A stretch of 43,123 nt of DNA from Ruminococcus sp. (GCA_024403995.1 JAKSQT010000011.1:1-43123), one strand, 5' to 3'; counted from the first letter of the stretch, positions 9,470 to 19,873 are shown. Notes: generated by a model from the sequence alone, not told the origin. A program made the numbers and translations.

Positions 9470-10135
9470 GGGTGTTTTGCAGCTGTCGGTTGTTCTGCTA
9501 CCCGTTATGCAAAAGGATAGTTTATTCTTCTATTGTTACCCTTTTCGAGAACGTCAGTTGTCCGCCAAAGAGGGGCACCTCTTGGGCAAAAGGGAGAGGG
9601 CAACGCAAAACTGGTACAAAATCTGACATTTCCCTCTCCCTTTTTCCCAAACGGTTCCCCTCTCTGGACTCTCCCTTCCCTCAACCCTTTTTTCCATACC
9701 CTTTGTCAGATTTTGACTGTGCTCCGCAAAACACTTACGTGTTTGCTCTCATACAATGTGTGAACTGTAACTTTTTATTATCGTATATTACAAACTATCA
9801 GCGCAATATTTGTGGATATGACCATAAATGTAGGGGATGCCGTCCACGGCATCCCTCGGCTGTTCCCGAAATTAAAAGCAAAAGTCGGCAAAAAGGGGGG
9901 AGGCAAGGGGAAAGAGAGTGCAGAGGGAAAACCGCATGGAGGGGGGAGAAATGCCGACTTTTACTGCGGTTTTATCGTTCTCCCCCCTCCGTGAGGTTGT
10001 CCCTTTGCATTTCGGGGAGCAGAACGACTGACAGTTTCGTAAAGAGTAACATAGAACGAAATTCCCCTCTTTGGTGGACAACTGACGTTCCCGAAAAGAA
10101 TAACAATAGGAAAATTTCAAGCAGTCCGCACTATT
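9470..10135. repeat. Gene-free island of inverted, pyrimidine-rich repeats (family F)
   Basis: No gene is supported between 9387 and 10304. The island holds diverged copies of three modules in both orientations. Module y is at 9530-9575 and inverted at 10064-10109 (shared core AACGTCAGTTGTCC). Module x is at about 9480-9516 and inverted at 10001-10039. Module z is a tract ending in its own inverted repeat: 9618-9714 (AAAATCTGACA ends) and, inverted, 9880-9962 (AAAGTCGGCA ends). Z is pyrimidine-rich on the plus strand in the first copy and purine-rich in the second. The module order differs between the two halves, so this is not one simple inverted repeat. A separate perfect 10-bp hairpin, GGGATGCCGT/ACGGCATCCC, sits near 9835-9856. 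Confidence 0.65.
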
Positions 10136-10218
10136 AACAAATTGAGTTTTCGACTTGCTGAATATTTCGTAAAAACACACAAAATGCTCTGCAAGTTCCA
10201 AAATAACCGCTTAAAGCC

Positions 10219-10247
10219 TTGAAATCTCGGCTCTGCGGTGATATAAT
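10219..10247 (+). promoter_or_regulatory. Predicted gdhA promoter
   Basis: TTGAAA (10219-10224), 17-base spacer, TATAAT (10242-10247) preceded by TGA (extended -10). The start would be near 10254, giving a leader of about 50 bases. Confidence 0.75.
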
Positions 10248-10271
10248 CTATATGAGCTGTCTGAAATTTAA

Positions 10272-11651
<1,380 letters not shown>

Positions 11652-11682
11652 TCATTGCTGCTGAATAATCAGTTAATCATTA

Positions 11683-11720
11683 ATCTCTCACTGTATTTTT
11701 ATACGGTGGGAGATTTTTTT
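11683..11720 (+). terminator. gdhA terminator
   Basis: ATCTCTCACTGTAT pairs with ATACGGTGGGAGAT (14 positions, two G-T pairs) around TTTT, followed by seven T residues. Confidence 0.85.
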
Positions 11721-11760
11721 GCAGAAATTTCATTTTTCTATGGTAATTTCAGAAATAATA

Positions 11761-11769
11761 TGATATAAT
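11761..11769 (+). promoter_or_regulatory. Extended -10 before yfmF
   Basis: TGATATAAT, with no clear -35 hexamer 17 bases upstream. This is the likely promoter for the yfmF-yfmH-lgt-folD run. Confidence 0.5.
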
Positions 11770-11820
11770 AGATTTTGTGTAGTCAATGCCGCATATTATC
11801 ATTTAGGAGTATATGGTCAG

Positions 11821-13089
11821 ATGAAATATAATCGAACCGAAATCAGCGACGGAATCGGCTTTTCAACCATTATCGACGAAAAGTTCAAATCATGTCTGCT
11901 TACAGTTAAATTCATTACCAAGCTTGACAGGAGCACTGCTGCGGAAAATGTTCTCGCAATAAGTGCCCTTACGGATACAAGCTCGGATTACAATACCATA
12001 GCCGCCATGAGCGAAATCCTTACCGAACTGTACGGTGCAGGTCTTTCTTCATCTGCCCGGAAACGTGGCGATCTACAGATACTCTCTGTAAATTCATCAT
12101 GGCTCGCTGACAAATATGCCCTTGACGGCGAGGATATAAGCGGCGAAATGCTCCGTATTTTCAGCGGCTGCCTTTTCAGACCGAACGTCATAAACGGTGA
12201 ATTTGAAGCTGAATCCTTTAAAATAAACAAAATGGAGCTTATCGACAGAATCGATGCCGAACTCAACAACAAAAGCGGCTATGCGCTTTCAAGGGCACAG
12301 GAAGTCGCATTCTGCGGAGAACCTGCCGAAAATTCATGCTATGGTTTCAGGGATACTGCCGAAGCCGCAGATGCTGCCTCGGTATATGCCGCATACAAGC
12401 GTATTCTGAGCACTTCACAGATAGAGGCTTTTTTCGTTGCGCCGACAGATGATCCCGCTGTTGAAAAAATGCTCCGTGACGGTTTTTCTGCCGTCAGCCG
12501 CAAGCCTGAGATTTGTACTTTCAAGTCGCCGAGTCCGTTGAAAAACGAACTTATGGACGTTGAGGAGGAATTTGACGTTCTCCAGTGCCAGATGGTCATG
12601 GCATTCAAGTCAGACTCCGATGACATCTACGCAATGCGTATGATGAGCCTTATCCTCGGCGAAACACCGGTTTCAAAGCTGTTTGCGAATGTCCGTGAAA
12701 AGCTTAGTCTCTGCTATTACTGCTCATGTCAGCTCTCTCTGACTAAAAATACTCTTTTCGTTGACTGCGGAATAAAACGCTCGAATATCGAAAAGACAAA
12801 GGCTGAAATTAACCGTCAGATAAATGAGATAAAAAACGGAAACTTCTCCGATGAGGATATAAGAAGCGCTGTTCTTTTCATTCAGAACAGTATCGAACAG
12901 ATCGGCGATACCATGTCATCATATACAGGCTGGTATTTTGAACGTTTCTGCGACGGAAAGATCATCACTGCCGAGGAAATGACTGAAGCTTTCAAAAATG
13001 TCACAAAAAAACGTATTATAGCCGCCGCAAAGTCATTCTCCATTGACAGCATATATATAATGCTCAATAAGGAGGACAACAATAGTTGA
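11821..13089 (+). CDS. M16 peptidase-like protein without zinc site (YfmF-like)
   Basis: A 422-residue relative of the M16 (pitrilysin-like) peptidases. It lacks the HxxEH zinc motif, as expected of the non-catalytic partner of an M16 pair. The C-terminal half keeps the family R/Y segment (FANVREKLSLCYYCSC). The next gene, overlapping by four bases, encodes the active type with HFLEH, so the two probably form a heterodimer like B. subtilis YfmF/YfmH. No signal peptide is seen, which suggests a cytoplasmic enzyme. Substrate unknown. The ATG at 11821 is preceded by TTAGGAGTATATGGTCAG, which has AGGAG 11 bases upstream. Confidence 0.85.
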   Translation: MKYNRTEISDGIGFSTIIDEKFKSCLLTVKFITKLDRSTAAENVLAISALTDTSSDYNTIAAMSEILTELYGAGLSSSARKRGDLQILSVNSSWLADKYALDGEDISGEMLRIFSGCLFRPNVINGEFEAESFKINKMELIDRIDAELNNKSGYALSRAQEVAFCGEPAENSCYGFRDTAEAADAASVYAAYKRILSTSQIEAFFVAPTDDPAVEKMLRDGFSAVSRKPEICTFKSPSPLKNELMDVEEEFDVLQCQMVMAFKSDSDDIYAMRMMSLILGETPVSKLFANVREKLSLCYYCSCQLSLTKNTLFVDCGIKRSNIEKTKAEINRQINEIKNGNFSDEDIRSAVLFIQNSIEQIGDTMSSYTGWYFERFCDGKIITAEEMTEAFKNVTKKRIIAAAKSFSIDSIYIMLNKEDNNS

Positions 13090-14366
13090 ATAAGGAATTG
13101 ATAAGCTCGGAACGCACGGGCGAATGCTGTATTCATGTAAAGCATAAAAGCGGGCTCGACATATATATATGCGAAATGAACGGTTTCAGCAGCGTTGAGG
13201 CGCTTTTCGGCACAAAATACGGCTCTGTGAACAACCTGTTCAGAACCGCAGGCGACAGCGAATTTACCTCTGTTCCCGAAGGTATCGCCCATTTTCTTGA
13301 ACACAAGCTGTTTGAAAACGAGGACTGTCAGGTTTTCGACCTTTATGCAAAAACAGGCGCAAGCGGAAACGCCTTTACTTCATTTGACAAGACGTGCTAT
13401 ATTTTCAGCTCGTCAGGAAATTATCAGGAAAATCTGAGAATACTCCTCGATTTCGTCCAGAAGCCTTACTTCACTCAGGAAAGCGTTGAAAAAGAGGTCG
13501 GGATAATCGGTCAGGAGATACAAATGACCAACGATAACCCGGAATGGCGTGTTTTCTTCAATATGCTCAAATGTATGTACCACAGTCACCCCGTAAAGAC
13601 CGATATCGCAGGCACTCTTGAAAGCATTGAAAAAATCAGCGCAGAACTGCTGTATAAATGCTATGATACATTCTATAACCTTAATAATATGGTGCTGTCT
13701 ATCGCAGGCAACATCAAAGCTGACGAAGTTCTTGCCATATGCGACGAAATGCTCAGACCATGCGAGGACAAGGGGCTTGAATGTGTTTTTCCCGATGAAC
13801 CTTTGAGCATTGTATCGCCTGAATTCCGTGAGATACAGAATATCGGCGCTTCAATTTTCAGTCTTGGCTATAAATGTACGCCATGTTCAGGAAATGACAA
13901 AACACGCCGTACTACCGCTGCGGCTATTGCAGGCGAACTTCTCACCGATCCTTCCTCTGAAATGTACGTCAGACTCATGAATGACGGTATCATAAATTCT
14001 ACATTCGGATATGAGGTCTTCTGCGGAGACGGCTATTTTACCGTGATATTCAGCGGTGAGTCGGAATCCCCCGATATCGTAAAGGAAAACATCGTAAAAG
14101 AAGCTGAACGTATGCTCCGTGACGGTATTCCCGAAAAGGATTTCCGCCGTTTCAAGAAAACTCTCTATGCCTCGCTCGTCCGTGAACTCAACAACGTCGA
14201 GGTCGTGGCAAATGTCATGCTGAATGCACATATGGACGGTATCCGCCCGTTTGACAGCATCGATGTGCTCTCGGAACTTACAAGCAGTGACGTACTTGAT
14301 TTTATTCGCAGTGAGCTTAACAGCGACAGACTGGTGCTCTCTGTAGTTGAAAGGAAGGTTGACTGA
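13086..14366 (+). CDS. Zinc-dependent M16 family peptidase (YfmH-like)
   Basis: The catalytic half of the predicted M16 pair, 426 residues. The inverted zinc motif HFLEH is at residues 69-73 (GIAHFLEHKLFEN), and a downstream Glu in QESVEKEVGIIGQEI supplies the third ligand, as in the family. It begins at a TTG whose last bases overlap the upstream stop codon (TTGA), with AAGGAGG ten bases before, which indicates translational coupling. The lgt gene follows after three bases. A similar linkage of YfmF/YfmH-type genes is common in Firmicutes, but a functional link to Lgt is not established. Confidence 0.9.
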   Translation: MNKELISSERTGECCIHVKHKSGLDIYICEMNGFSSVEALFGTKYGSVNNLFRTAGDSEFTSVPEGIAHFLEHKLFENEDCQVFDLYAKTGASGNAFTSFDKTCYIFSSSGNYQENLRILLDFVQKPYFTQESVEKEVGIIGQEIQMTNDNPEWRVFFNMLKCMYHSHPVKTDIAGTLESIEKISAELLYKCYDTFYNLNNMVLSIAGNIKADEVLAICDEMLRPCEDKGLECVFPDEPLSIVSPEFREIQNIGASIFSLGYKCTPCSGNDKTRRTTAAAIAGELLTDPSSEMYVRLMNDGIINSTFGYEVFCGDGYFTVIFSGESESPDIVKENIVKEAERMLRDGIPEKDFRRFKKTLYASLVRELNNVEVVANVMLNAHMDGIRPFDSIDVLSELTSSDVLDFIRSELNSDRLVLSVVERKVD

Positions 14367-14369
14367 CCT

Positions 14370-15446
14370 ATGACTGTTGACAAAATTACCGATATTTATG
14401 AAATTTCGTTCCCGAAACTCGGCTGGACATTCCACATTGATCCGACCGCTTTCAGTATCGGAAGCTTAACTATCCAATGGTACGGCATAATTATCGTATT
14501 CGGACTTGTTCTCGCTCTGTTGTACTGTTTCCCGAAAATGCGCCGCTTCGGAATCGACTCAGACAGAGCTGTTGACGCTGTTATCGGCGGCGTTATAGGC
14601 GGCATAATCGGCGCTCGTCTCTACTATGTCATATGGAAATGGGACGAATACAAATGGGACTTCAAAGCCATCATCAACACCAGAAACGGCGGACTTGCCA
14701 TATACGGCGGAATTATCGGCGCTCTGACAGTCGGTCTTATAATATGTAAGATACGCAAAGTAAGATTTCTTCCGATGCTTGATGTTACCGTACTCGGTTT
14801 CCTTATCGGTCAGGGCATAGGACGCTGGGGCAACTTCGTAAATCAGGAGGCTTTCGGTACAAATACCGACTCATTCCTCGGCATGACAGGCGGACGTGTA
14901 CAGCTTTATCTCTCAAATCTCGGTGATCCGTCAGTTGCATGGGACAAAACCGTTCACCCGTGTTTCCTCTATGAATCGCTCTGGTGTATTCTTGGTTTCC
15001 TCATTCTTTCAGCATGGTCAAAGCGCAGAAAGTATGACGGACAGATATTCCTGATGTATCTTGCATGGTACGGCTCTGAAAGATTTGTAGTTGAGGGACT
15101 CCGTACTGACAGCCTTATGATGGGAAATGCCCGTGTTTCACAAATTCTCTCAGCATTAATATGTGTGGCTTCAATAATCATCCAGATCGTTATGTTCTCA
15201 AAATACAGACGTGACCCCGAAAGCTGCATCCTCTATGCACATACTGAGGAATCAAGGCTTCTAATCGAGGAAACACGCAGAAAAAATATGGGTATGTCTG
15301 CGGAAGATGCAAAAGTCAATGACGATGACGATGACGGCGGTATCTTCGATGACAGCGATATGCCCGACAATGACACAGCCGTTGCGGCTGAAAATTCAAA
15401 CGCTTCAGACGGCGAAAATGCCGATGATAATAAGGAGGAAAACTAA
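14370..15446 (+). CDS. lgt: Prolipoprotein diacylglyceryl transferase
   Basis: Transfers diacylglycerol from phosphatidylglycerol to the lipobox cysteine of prolipoproteins, the first step of lipoprotein maturation. The signature GRWGNFVNQEAFG is at residues 151-163 and several membrane helices are clear. At 358 residues it is longer than typical (about 270-290). The extra C-terminal part of about 70 residues is hydrophilic and very acidic, with a DDDDD run. The lipoproteins encoded here (31028-31699 and the GerC-type protein at 22229-22696) are expected clients. It lies three bases after yfmH and directly abuts folD. Confidence 0.95.
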   Translation: MTVDKITDIYEISFPKLGWTFHIDPTAFSIGSLTIQWYGIIIVFGLVLALLYCFPKMRRFGIDSDRAVDAVIGGVIGGIIGARLYYVIWKWDEYKWDFKAIINTRNGGLAIYGGIIGALTVGLIICKIRKVRFLPMLDVTVLGFLIGQGIGRWGNFVNQEAFGTNTDSFLGMTGGRVQLYLSNLGDPSVAWDKTVHPCFLYESLWCILGFLILSAWSKRRKYDGQIFLMYLAWYGSERFVVEGLRTDSLMMGNARVSQILSALICVASIIIQIVMFSKYRRDPESCILYAHTEESRLLIEETRRKNMGMSAEDAKVNDDDDDGGIFDDSDMPDNDTAVAAENSNASDGENADDNKEEN

Positions 15447-16304
15447 ATGGCACAGATTATCGACGGAAAAGCAGTTTCCGCAGCAGTTAAGAATGAGGTT
15501 GCTGAAGAAGCAGCAAAGCTCAAGGATGAAAAGGGACTCAAGGTTGGTCTTGCAGTTGTTATAGTAGGCAATAACCCTGCATCAAGAGTTTATGTAAACA
15601 ACAAGAAAAAGGCTTGCGAGGCTGTCGGCTTCCAGTCATTCGAGTATGCTCTTGACGAAAATACAACTCAGGAACAGCTTCTTGACCTTGTAAACGTACT
15701 TAACCGTGACGACAGAGTAAACGGTATCCTCGTTCAGCTCCCGCTTCCTGCACATATCGACGAAAAGGCTGTTATCAACGCTATTTCGCCTGAAAAAGAC
15801 GTTGATGCATTCCACCCTGTAAATGTCGGCAAGATAATGATAGGCGAATATGCATTCCTGCCATGCACACCGGCAGGCGTTATGAGACTTATCGAGAGCA
15901 CAGGCACAGACATCACAGGCAAGCAGTGTGTAGTAATCGGCAGAAGCAATATCGTCGGCAAACCGCAGGCTATGCTCCTTCTCCAGAAAAACGGCACTGT
16001 AACTATCTGCCACTCAAAAACAAAGAACCTCAAGGAAATATGCCTTGGCGCTGATATACTCGTTGTTGCCATCGGCAGAGCAAACTTCGTTACAGGCGAT
16101 ATGATAAAGGAAGGCGCTGTTGTTATCGACGTTGGCATGAACCGTCTTGAAAACGGCAAGCTCTGCGGCGATGTTGAGTTTGAATCAGCTGAAAAGAAGG
16201 CTTCATTCATCACTCCTGTACCGGGCGGCGTAGGACCTATGACCATTGCAATGCTCATGAAAAATACTCTTACCGCTGCTAAACAGCAAGCCGGTATTGA
16301 ATAA
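15447..16304 (+). CDS. folD: Methylenetetrahydrofolate dehydrogenase / cyclohydrolase
   Basis: A bifunctional one-carbon enzyme converting 5,10-methylene-THF to 10-formyl-THF. At 285 residues it is full length. Marks: [12 protein letters not shown] with the catalytic Tyr-x3-Lys, VQLPLPAHI, the GRSNIVGKP nucleotide-binding turn, and [10 protein letters not shown] near the end. The ATG immediately follows the lgt stop, and AAGGAGG lies within the lgt end. A strong terminator follows. Together with folC at 36752-38002 it supplies folate metabolism. Confidence 0.97.
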   Translation: MAQIIDGKAVSAAVKNEVAEEAAKLKDEKGLKVGLAVVIVGNNPASRVYVNNKKKACEAVGFQSFEYALDENTTQEQLLDLVNVLNRDDRVNGILVQLPLPAHIDEKAVINAISPEKDVDAFHPVNVGKIMIGEYAFLPCTPAGVMRLIESTGTDITGKQCVVIGRSNIVGKPQAMLLLQKNGTVTICHSKTKNLKEICLGADILVVAIGRANFVTGDMIKEGAVVIDVGMNRLENGKLCGDVEFESAEKKASFITPVPGGVGPMTIAMLMKNTLTAAKQQAGIE

Positions 16305-16312
16305 TAATCACG

Positions 16313-16355
16313 AAAATCCCCGTATGAGTCAATTGTTGCTCATACGGGGATTTTT
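16313..16355 (+). terminator. Terminator after folD
   Basis: AAAATCCCCGTATGAG pairs with CTCATACGGGGATTTT in a perfect stem around a ten-base loop, with T residues at the end. A second perfect 8-bp hairpin, CGTGGAGA/TCTCCACG, lies downstream near 16424-16446 with no T tract on either strand. Confidence 0.9.
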
Positions 16356-16495
16356 CTGAAAGGATAGGAATGAAATGCTGTACAAATCTATATTTTCAAT
16401 CAACTCTCACAGCCTGATTATTCGTGGAGAGCTGTAATCTCCACGAAAATCAAGTGCAAATATGTAATTTGGAGAGTATTGTAAAGGAATAATCA

Positions 16496-17905
16496 TTATT
16501 CATCAATGCTGTTTGCATCATCAAGAATAACCGGCTCCTCTTCACTGAGAACCACCTTAACAGTTTCTTCCTCACCGTGTCTGATATAGGTGATCTCGAC
16601 CTCATCGCCTGCCTTATGCTTGTTCTTTTCGGCGTTGAGTTCAGTTGATGTCTTTACTTCCTTGCCGTCAAACTTAGTGATAACATCACCTGTTGTAAGA
16701 CCTGCCTTTTCAGCAGCGCCGCCCTTTGTAACATCGGTAACGTAAATACCAACAGGGAGATTATACATTTCAGCGATAGTATCGGTAACGTTCTGACAGC
16801 TTATGCCAAGCTGAGGTTTGCCTGTAACATGACCGTATTCCATGAAGTCTTCAACAATTTTTGCAACGTCATTTGACGGAATGGCGAAGCCTATGCCCTC
16901 GATAGAAGCCCCTGACGAAGAATAGCTTGATGACATTTTTGATGAGTTTATGCCGATCACCTGACCGTATTTATTGATAAGCGGACCGCCTGAGTTGCCT
17001 GAGTTGATAGCGGCATCTGTCTGGAGAAGGTTCATTGACTTGTCATTTATAGTTATCTCACGGTTAAGACCTGAGACAATACCGCTTGTAACTGAGTTCA
17101 TAAGATCAAAGCCGAGAGGATTTCCGATAGCCACAACAGGTGCGCCGAGCTTTAGATCGTCACTGTCACCGAATTCTGCGAAAGTAAGTCCTTTTTCATC
17201 GATTTTAAGAACTGCAAGGTCGCAGTCCGGATCACAGCCGATGACCTCTGCATCATATTTAGTTTCATTGTCTATAACAACTGATATCTTTTTAGCACGG
17301 CCTGCACCGTACTCGGTGTCATAGATAACGTGAGCATTTGTAGCGATATAGCCGTCTTCTGTGATGATAACGCCTGTACCGGTAGCAGTAGCCTCACGGG
17401 TAGTCGGCTCGGAATTTCCGCCGCCGAAGCCTCCGAATCCGCCAAAGCCTCCAAAACCGAAATCAAAGAAATCATCACCAAACATACTTCCGCTGTTCTG
17501 GACAGTGATTTCAAATGTTGACTCAATTCCAACTACTGCCGGGAGAACCTTTTCAACTATCTCCTCTGTTGTCAGGACATTTCCGTCGCTTTCCTTTGGC
17601 TTGACGATGCTGACTGTTTCGGCTTTGAGCTTTTTCTTTTCAGCTTTTGTAGTTTCTTCCGTAACGGAAGCCGTTACTGTTTTGCCTGGAGTATCATCAG
17701 ACTTTTCGCCGAACTGTTTGTATGCAAATATCGAACCGCCTGAAACACATCCCATTGCAAGAAGAAATGCAAGTATCTTTGCGCCTGTATGCTTCTTCGG
17801 CTTTTTGGGAGGAATATCTCCGCCGTTCATATTGCCGTTATAATAATTATTGTTCATATTGTTGTTTTCACTATCATCATGTACTGTGTATTCATATTCG
17901 TTCAT
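16496..17905 (-). CDS. Membrane-anchored HtrA/DegP-type serine protease
   Basis: A trypsin-fold protease with a C-terminal PDZ domain that handles misfolded proteins outside the membrane. The N-terminus is a 40-residue Asn-rich cytoplasmic region, then one membrane helix (KILAFLLAMGCVSGG). The catalytic triad is visible: TNAHV (His192), CDLAVLKID (Asp229) and NSGNSGGPL (Ser305), numbered from ATG 17905. A Gly/Phe-rich insertion (FGFGGFGGFGG) sits between the stalk and the protease domain and is not part of the usual fold. The start is uncertain: GTG 17914 lies very close to AAGGAAA, while ATG 17905 is about 12 bases from it. A family B hairpin lies in its leader. Confidence 0.93.
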   Translation of the reverse strand: MNEYEYTVHDDSENNNMNNNYYNGNMNGGDIPPKKPKKHTGAKILAFLLAMGCVSGGSIFAYKQFGEKSDDTPGKTVTASVTEETTKAEKKKLKAETVSIVKPKESDGNVLTTEEIVEKVLPAVVGIESTFEITVQNSGSMFGDDFFDFGFGGFGGFGGFGGGNSEPTTREATATGTGVIITEDGYIATNAHVIYDTEYGAGRAKKISVVIDNETKYDAEVIGCDPDCDLAVLKIDEKGLTFAEFGDSDDLKLGAPVVAIGNPLGFDLMNSVTSGIVSGLNREITINDKSMNLLQTDAAINSGNSGGPLINKYGQVIGINSSKMSSSYSSSGASIEGIGFAIPSNDVAKIVEDFMEYGHVTGKPQLGISCQNVTDTIAEMYNLPVGIYVTDVTKGGAAEKAGLTTGDVITKFDGKEVKTSTELNAEKNKHKAGDEVEITYIRHGEEETVKVVLSEEEPVILDDANSIDE

Positions 17906-17934
17906 GAAGATCACGTTTCCTTTCTTTCACTGAG

Positions 17935-17980
17935 GGCAACACCGTACAAAGTTGTCAGACGTGCTTTATGCGGTGTTGCC
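17935..17980. repeat. Family B hairpin in the htrA leader
   Basis: GGCAACACCG pairs with CGGTGTTGCC at the ends, and an inner ACAAAG/CTTTAT part encloses a TTGTCAGACGTG loop. It shares that loop (GTCAGACGTG) and stem with the hairpin at 22184-22228. It lies 30 bases upstream of the htrA start, inside the predicted leader. Confidence 0.65.
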
Positions 17981-18162
17981 TGAGGTTATTTAGCCTCTTT
18001 CTGTTGCTGTGATTATATTATATTTGGTTTATGTGACACACATTTGCATTGAATGTTACATTTGTGAGAAAGTTTTGTGTCAGAGTTTTCACATTCACAG
18101 CGGTACCGCCTCACGCATATTATAAAAATGTACCACATACTGCGCTGTAACGCATAGTTCTC

Positions 18163-18298
18163 AGAGCTTGTTCAGTATCTGTCTGCATTCAGATTTTTGA
18201 GCATGATTTTGTTGAGGACAAGGAAAAATCATGCAGGAATACTTTCGTGTTTCAAGTGATTTTAAAAGCTGTGTGCTGACAGATGCTGAACAGGCTCT
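18163..18298. repeat. Palindromic repeat family D, long copy
   Basis: The ends AGAGCTTGTTCAGTATCTGTC (18163-18183) and GACAGATGCTGAACAGGCTCT (18278-18298) are inverted copies matching at 19 of 21 positions. A second inverted pair, GCATGATTTT/AAAATCATGC, is nested inside. The end matches that of the 86-base element at 22094-22179 (AGAACTTGTTC), and both contain TTTTTTGAGCATRATTT. It ends eight bases before the ribosome site of the DUF3343 gene, so it lies in that operon's leader. Confidence 0.6.
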
Positions 18299-18318
18299 TA
18301 CAGACGGGAGGTATGATA

Positions 18319-18540
18319 ATGACGTTTCTGACTGCTGAAATGCCCTCATATACCTATGCAGTCAAAGGTGAAAAACTGCTGAGATCAGGAGGGTGTGAAT
18401 GCATGATAGCAAGAAAGGAAAAAACATCATCTGAAAGCTGCGGATATCTGCTGAAAATAAGCGGGAAATGCCGTGACGCTCTGAAAATTCTTGACAGATA
18501 TGCAGTTCCGTACAAAGTGATATCTGACGGAGGTGCATGA
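18319..18540 (+). CDS. Small DUF3343-type protein (putative Se/S carrier-like)
   Basis: A 73-residue protein resembling the DUF3343 family, which is often encoded beside cysteine desulfurase-like genes and proposed to help carry sulfur or selenium. It shows the family pattern: PSYTYAVKGEKLLR, then a conserved SESCGYLL segment with Cys, then a C-terminal repeat of the fold. Three cysteines are present (CECM and SCGY). The start at ATG 18319 is seven bases after GGGAGG; ATG 18313 is too close. It ends one base before the next gene, so the two are translationally linked. The function is inferred from family and context only. Confidence 0.7.
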   Translation: MTFLTAEMPSYTYAVKGEKLLRSGGCECMIARKEKTSSESCGYLLKISGKCRDALKILDRYAVPYKVISDGGA

Positions 18541-18541
18541 T

Positions 18542-19669
18542 ATGATTAACTTTGACAACGCTGCAACCACTTTCCCAAAGCCTGCCGCAGTAAGACGGGC
18601 AGTATCCGTGGCAATGCGTAAATTCGGCGGAAATTCGGGCAGAGGAGGACATGAGCTTGCAATGCTTACATCTGCGGCGCTCTATTCCGCCCGTGAAACA
18701 GCCGCAGAATTTTTCGGCGCACAGCCTGAAAACGTTATCTTCACAATGAACTGCACCCATGCGCTGAATATGGCTATAAAGGGAATAATGGCGGACGGCG
18801 GTCACATGATAATCAGCAGCATGGAGCATAATTCATCGGCAAGACCTGCGGCGGCACTTGCGCTGAAAAATAAGATAAGTCTCTCAGCCGCAGAGGTTTT
18901 CCCCGAAAATGAACGTACTGTTGAAAGCTTCCGTTCACTGATAAGAAAGGACACAAAAGCTGTGGTCTGCACTATTGCAGGCAATGTCACAGGTCAGCTC
19001 CTGCCTTTCAGAGAGATAGGTCAGCTTTGCCGTGAACACGGAATATGCTTCATTGCGGACGGCGCTCAGGCGTGCGGAATAATTGACGTGAAAATGAGCG
19101 ACGGAATAAATATCCTCTGCACGTCAGGTCATAAAGGACTCTACGGCATTACCGGCACAGGTATGCTGATCACAGACGGAAAATTCCCGATAACACCTAT
19201 CATTCAGGGCGGTACGGGAAGCGGCTCTCTAAGCCTTTTCCAGCCCGATATACTGCCTGACAGCCTTGAAAGCGGAACTCCTAACATCATCGGTGCCATG
19301 TCGGTAAAGGCAGGCATCGAATTTGTCAGAAGCATCGGCACAGATAAAATTTTCAGACACGAATCGGCACTCTGTCAGAAATTCATCACGCTCATCGAAA
19401 AAAATGACGATATAATTGTTTACCGTTCGCCGTCAGCAGAATATGTCCCGATAGTTTCATTCAATATACGTGGAATGCCATCGGAAAAAACAGCGGCACT
19501 CCTTGCTGATAAGGGATTTTGTCTCCGTGCAGGCTTTCACTGCGCCGCACTTGCACACGCATCTCTCGGCACGGAAAACGGTACTGTAAGATACGCACCG
19601 TCAGTTTTCAGCACTGAAAATGACACTGTTAGTCTCGTTTTACAGTTAACAAAATTAAAAAATTACTAA
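18542..19669 (+). CDS. Class V aminotransferase, cysteine desulfurase-like
   Basis: A PLP enzyme of 375 residues in the SufS/CsdA/selenocysteine lyase group. It should release sulfur from cysteine (or selenium from selenocysteine) as an enzyme-bound persulfide. Visible residues: INFDNAATTFPKP at the start, SMEHNS (His96), IADGAQ (Asp173), SGHKG with the PLP lysine Lys198, and RAGFHCA with the probable catalytic Cys334. I chose ATG 18542, eight bases after GGAGG, over GTG 18533, which overlaps the site. The paired DUF3343 gene suggests a stand-alone sulfur or selenium relay; no iscU or sufBCD gene is nearby. Confidence 0.88.
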   Translation: MINFDNAATTFPKPAAVRRAVSVAMRKFGGNSGRGGHELAMLTSAALYSARETAAEFFGAQPENVIFTMNCTHALNMAIKGIMADGGHMIISSMEHNSSARPAAALALKNKISLSAAEVFPENERTVESFRSLIRKDTKAVVCTIAGNVTGQLLPFREIGQLCREHGICFIADGAQACGIIDVKMSDGINILCTSGHKGLYGITGTGMLITDGKFPITPIIQGGTGSGSLSLFQPDILPDSLESGTPNIIGAMSVKAGIEFVRSIGTDKIFRHESALCQKFITLIEKNDDIIVYRSPSAEYVPIVSFNIRGMPSEKTAALLADKGFCLRAGFHCAALAHASLGTENGTVRYAPSVFSTENDTVSLVLQLTKLKNY

Positions 19670-19684
19670 ATTGTATAAAAACTA

Positions 19685-19712
19685 TTGAAATTATCTGAAT
19701 TTGTGGTACAAT
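19685..19712 (+). promoter_or_regulatory. Predicted cdaA promoter
   Basis: TTGAAA (19685-19690), 16-base spacer, TACAAT (19707-19712). The transcript would start near 19719 and leave a leader of about 155 bases. Confidence 0.65.
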
Positions 19713-19718
19713 AGAATA

Positions 19719-19873
19719 TGACGGAACTGTGCTTACAGCATTGTTGCCTATAAGCAATAATGCTGTGCCGCCGTAATGTGAAAAATATATAATATGTGTA
19801 GAAGCCTGTTTCAAAGTCTGATACTGTACAGACAAGTCCACAGGTTCAGCTATCCACGAAGGGATGTGGAATA
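19719..19873 (+). promoter_or_regulatory. Structured leader of cdaA
   Basis: Three hairpins can be read. ACAGCATT-TTGC pairs with GCAA-AATGCTGT (about 13 bp, near 19736-19767). Then CCTGT/ACAGG encloses GTCTG/CAGAC (19805-19843). Last, TCCAC (19853-19857) pairs with GTGGA (19866-19870), holding the ribosome site AAGGGA in its loop just before the ATG. The order resembles an expression platform that could hide or expose the ribosome site. It does not match the ydaO c-di-AMP riboswitch sequence that I know. Function is inferred. Confidence 0.4.

Noticed and set aside
9472..10137. A 221-codon plus-strand frame in the repeat island
   Set aside because: It crosses several inverted repeats and low-complexity tracts, matches no family, and has no ribosome site.
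18231..18338. A 35-codon open frame with AAGGA upstream, overlapping the DUF3343 start
   Set aside because: Most of it lies inside the family D palindrome and its ribosome site is in a hairpin loop; no sign of coding selection.
19719..19873. ydaO-type c-di-AMP riboswitch before cdaA
   Set aside because: The conserved ydaO sequence blocks are not visible; only generic hairpins are seen.
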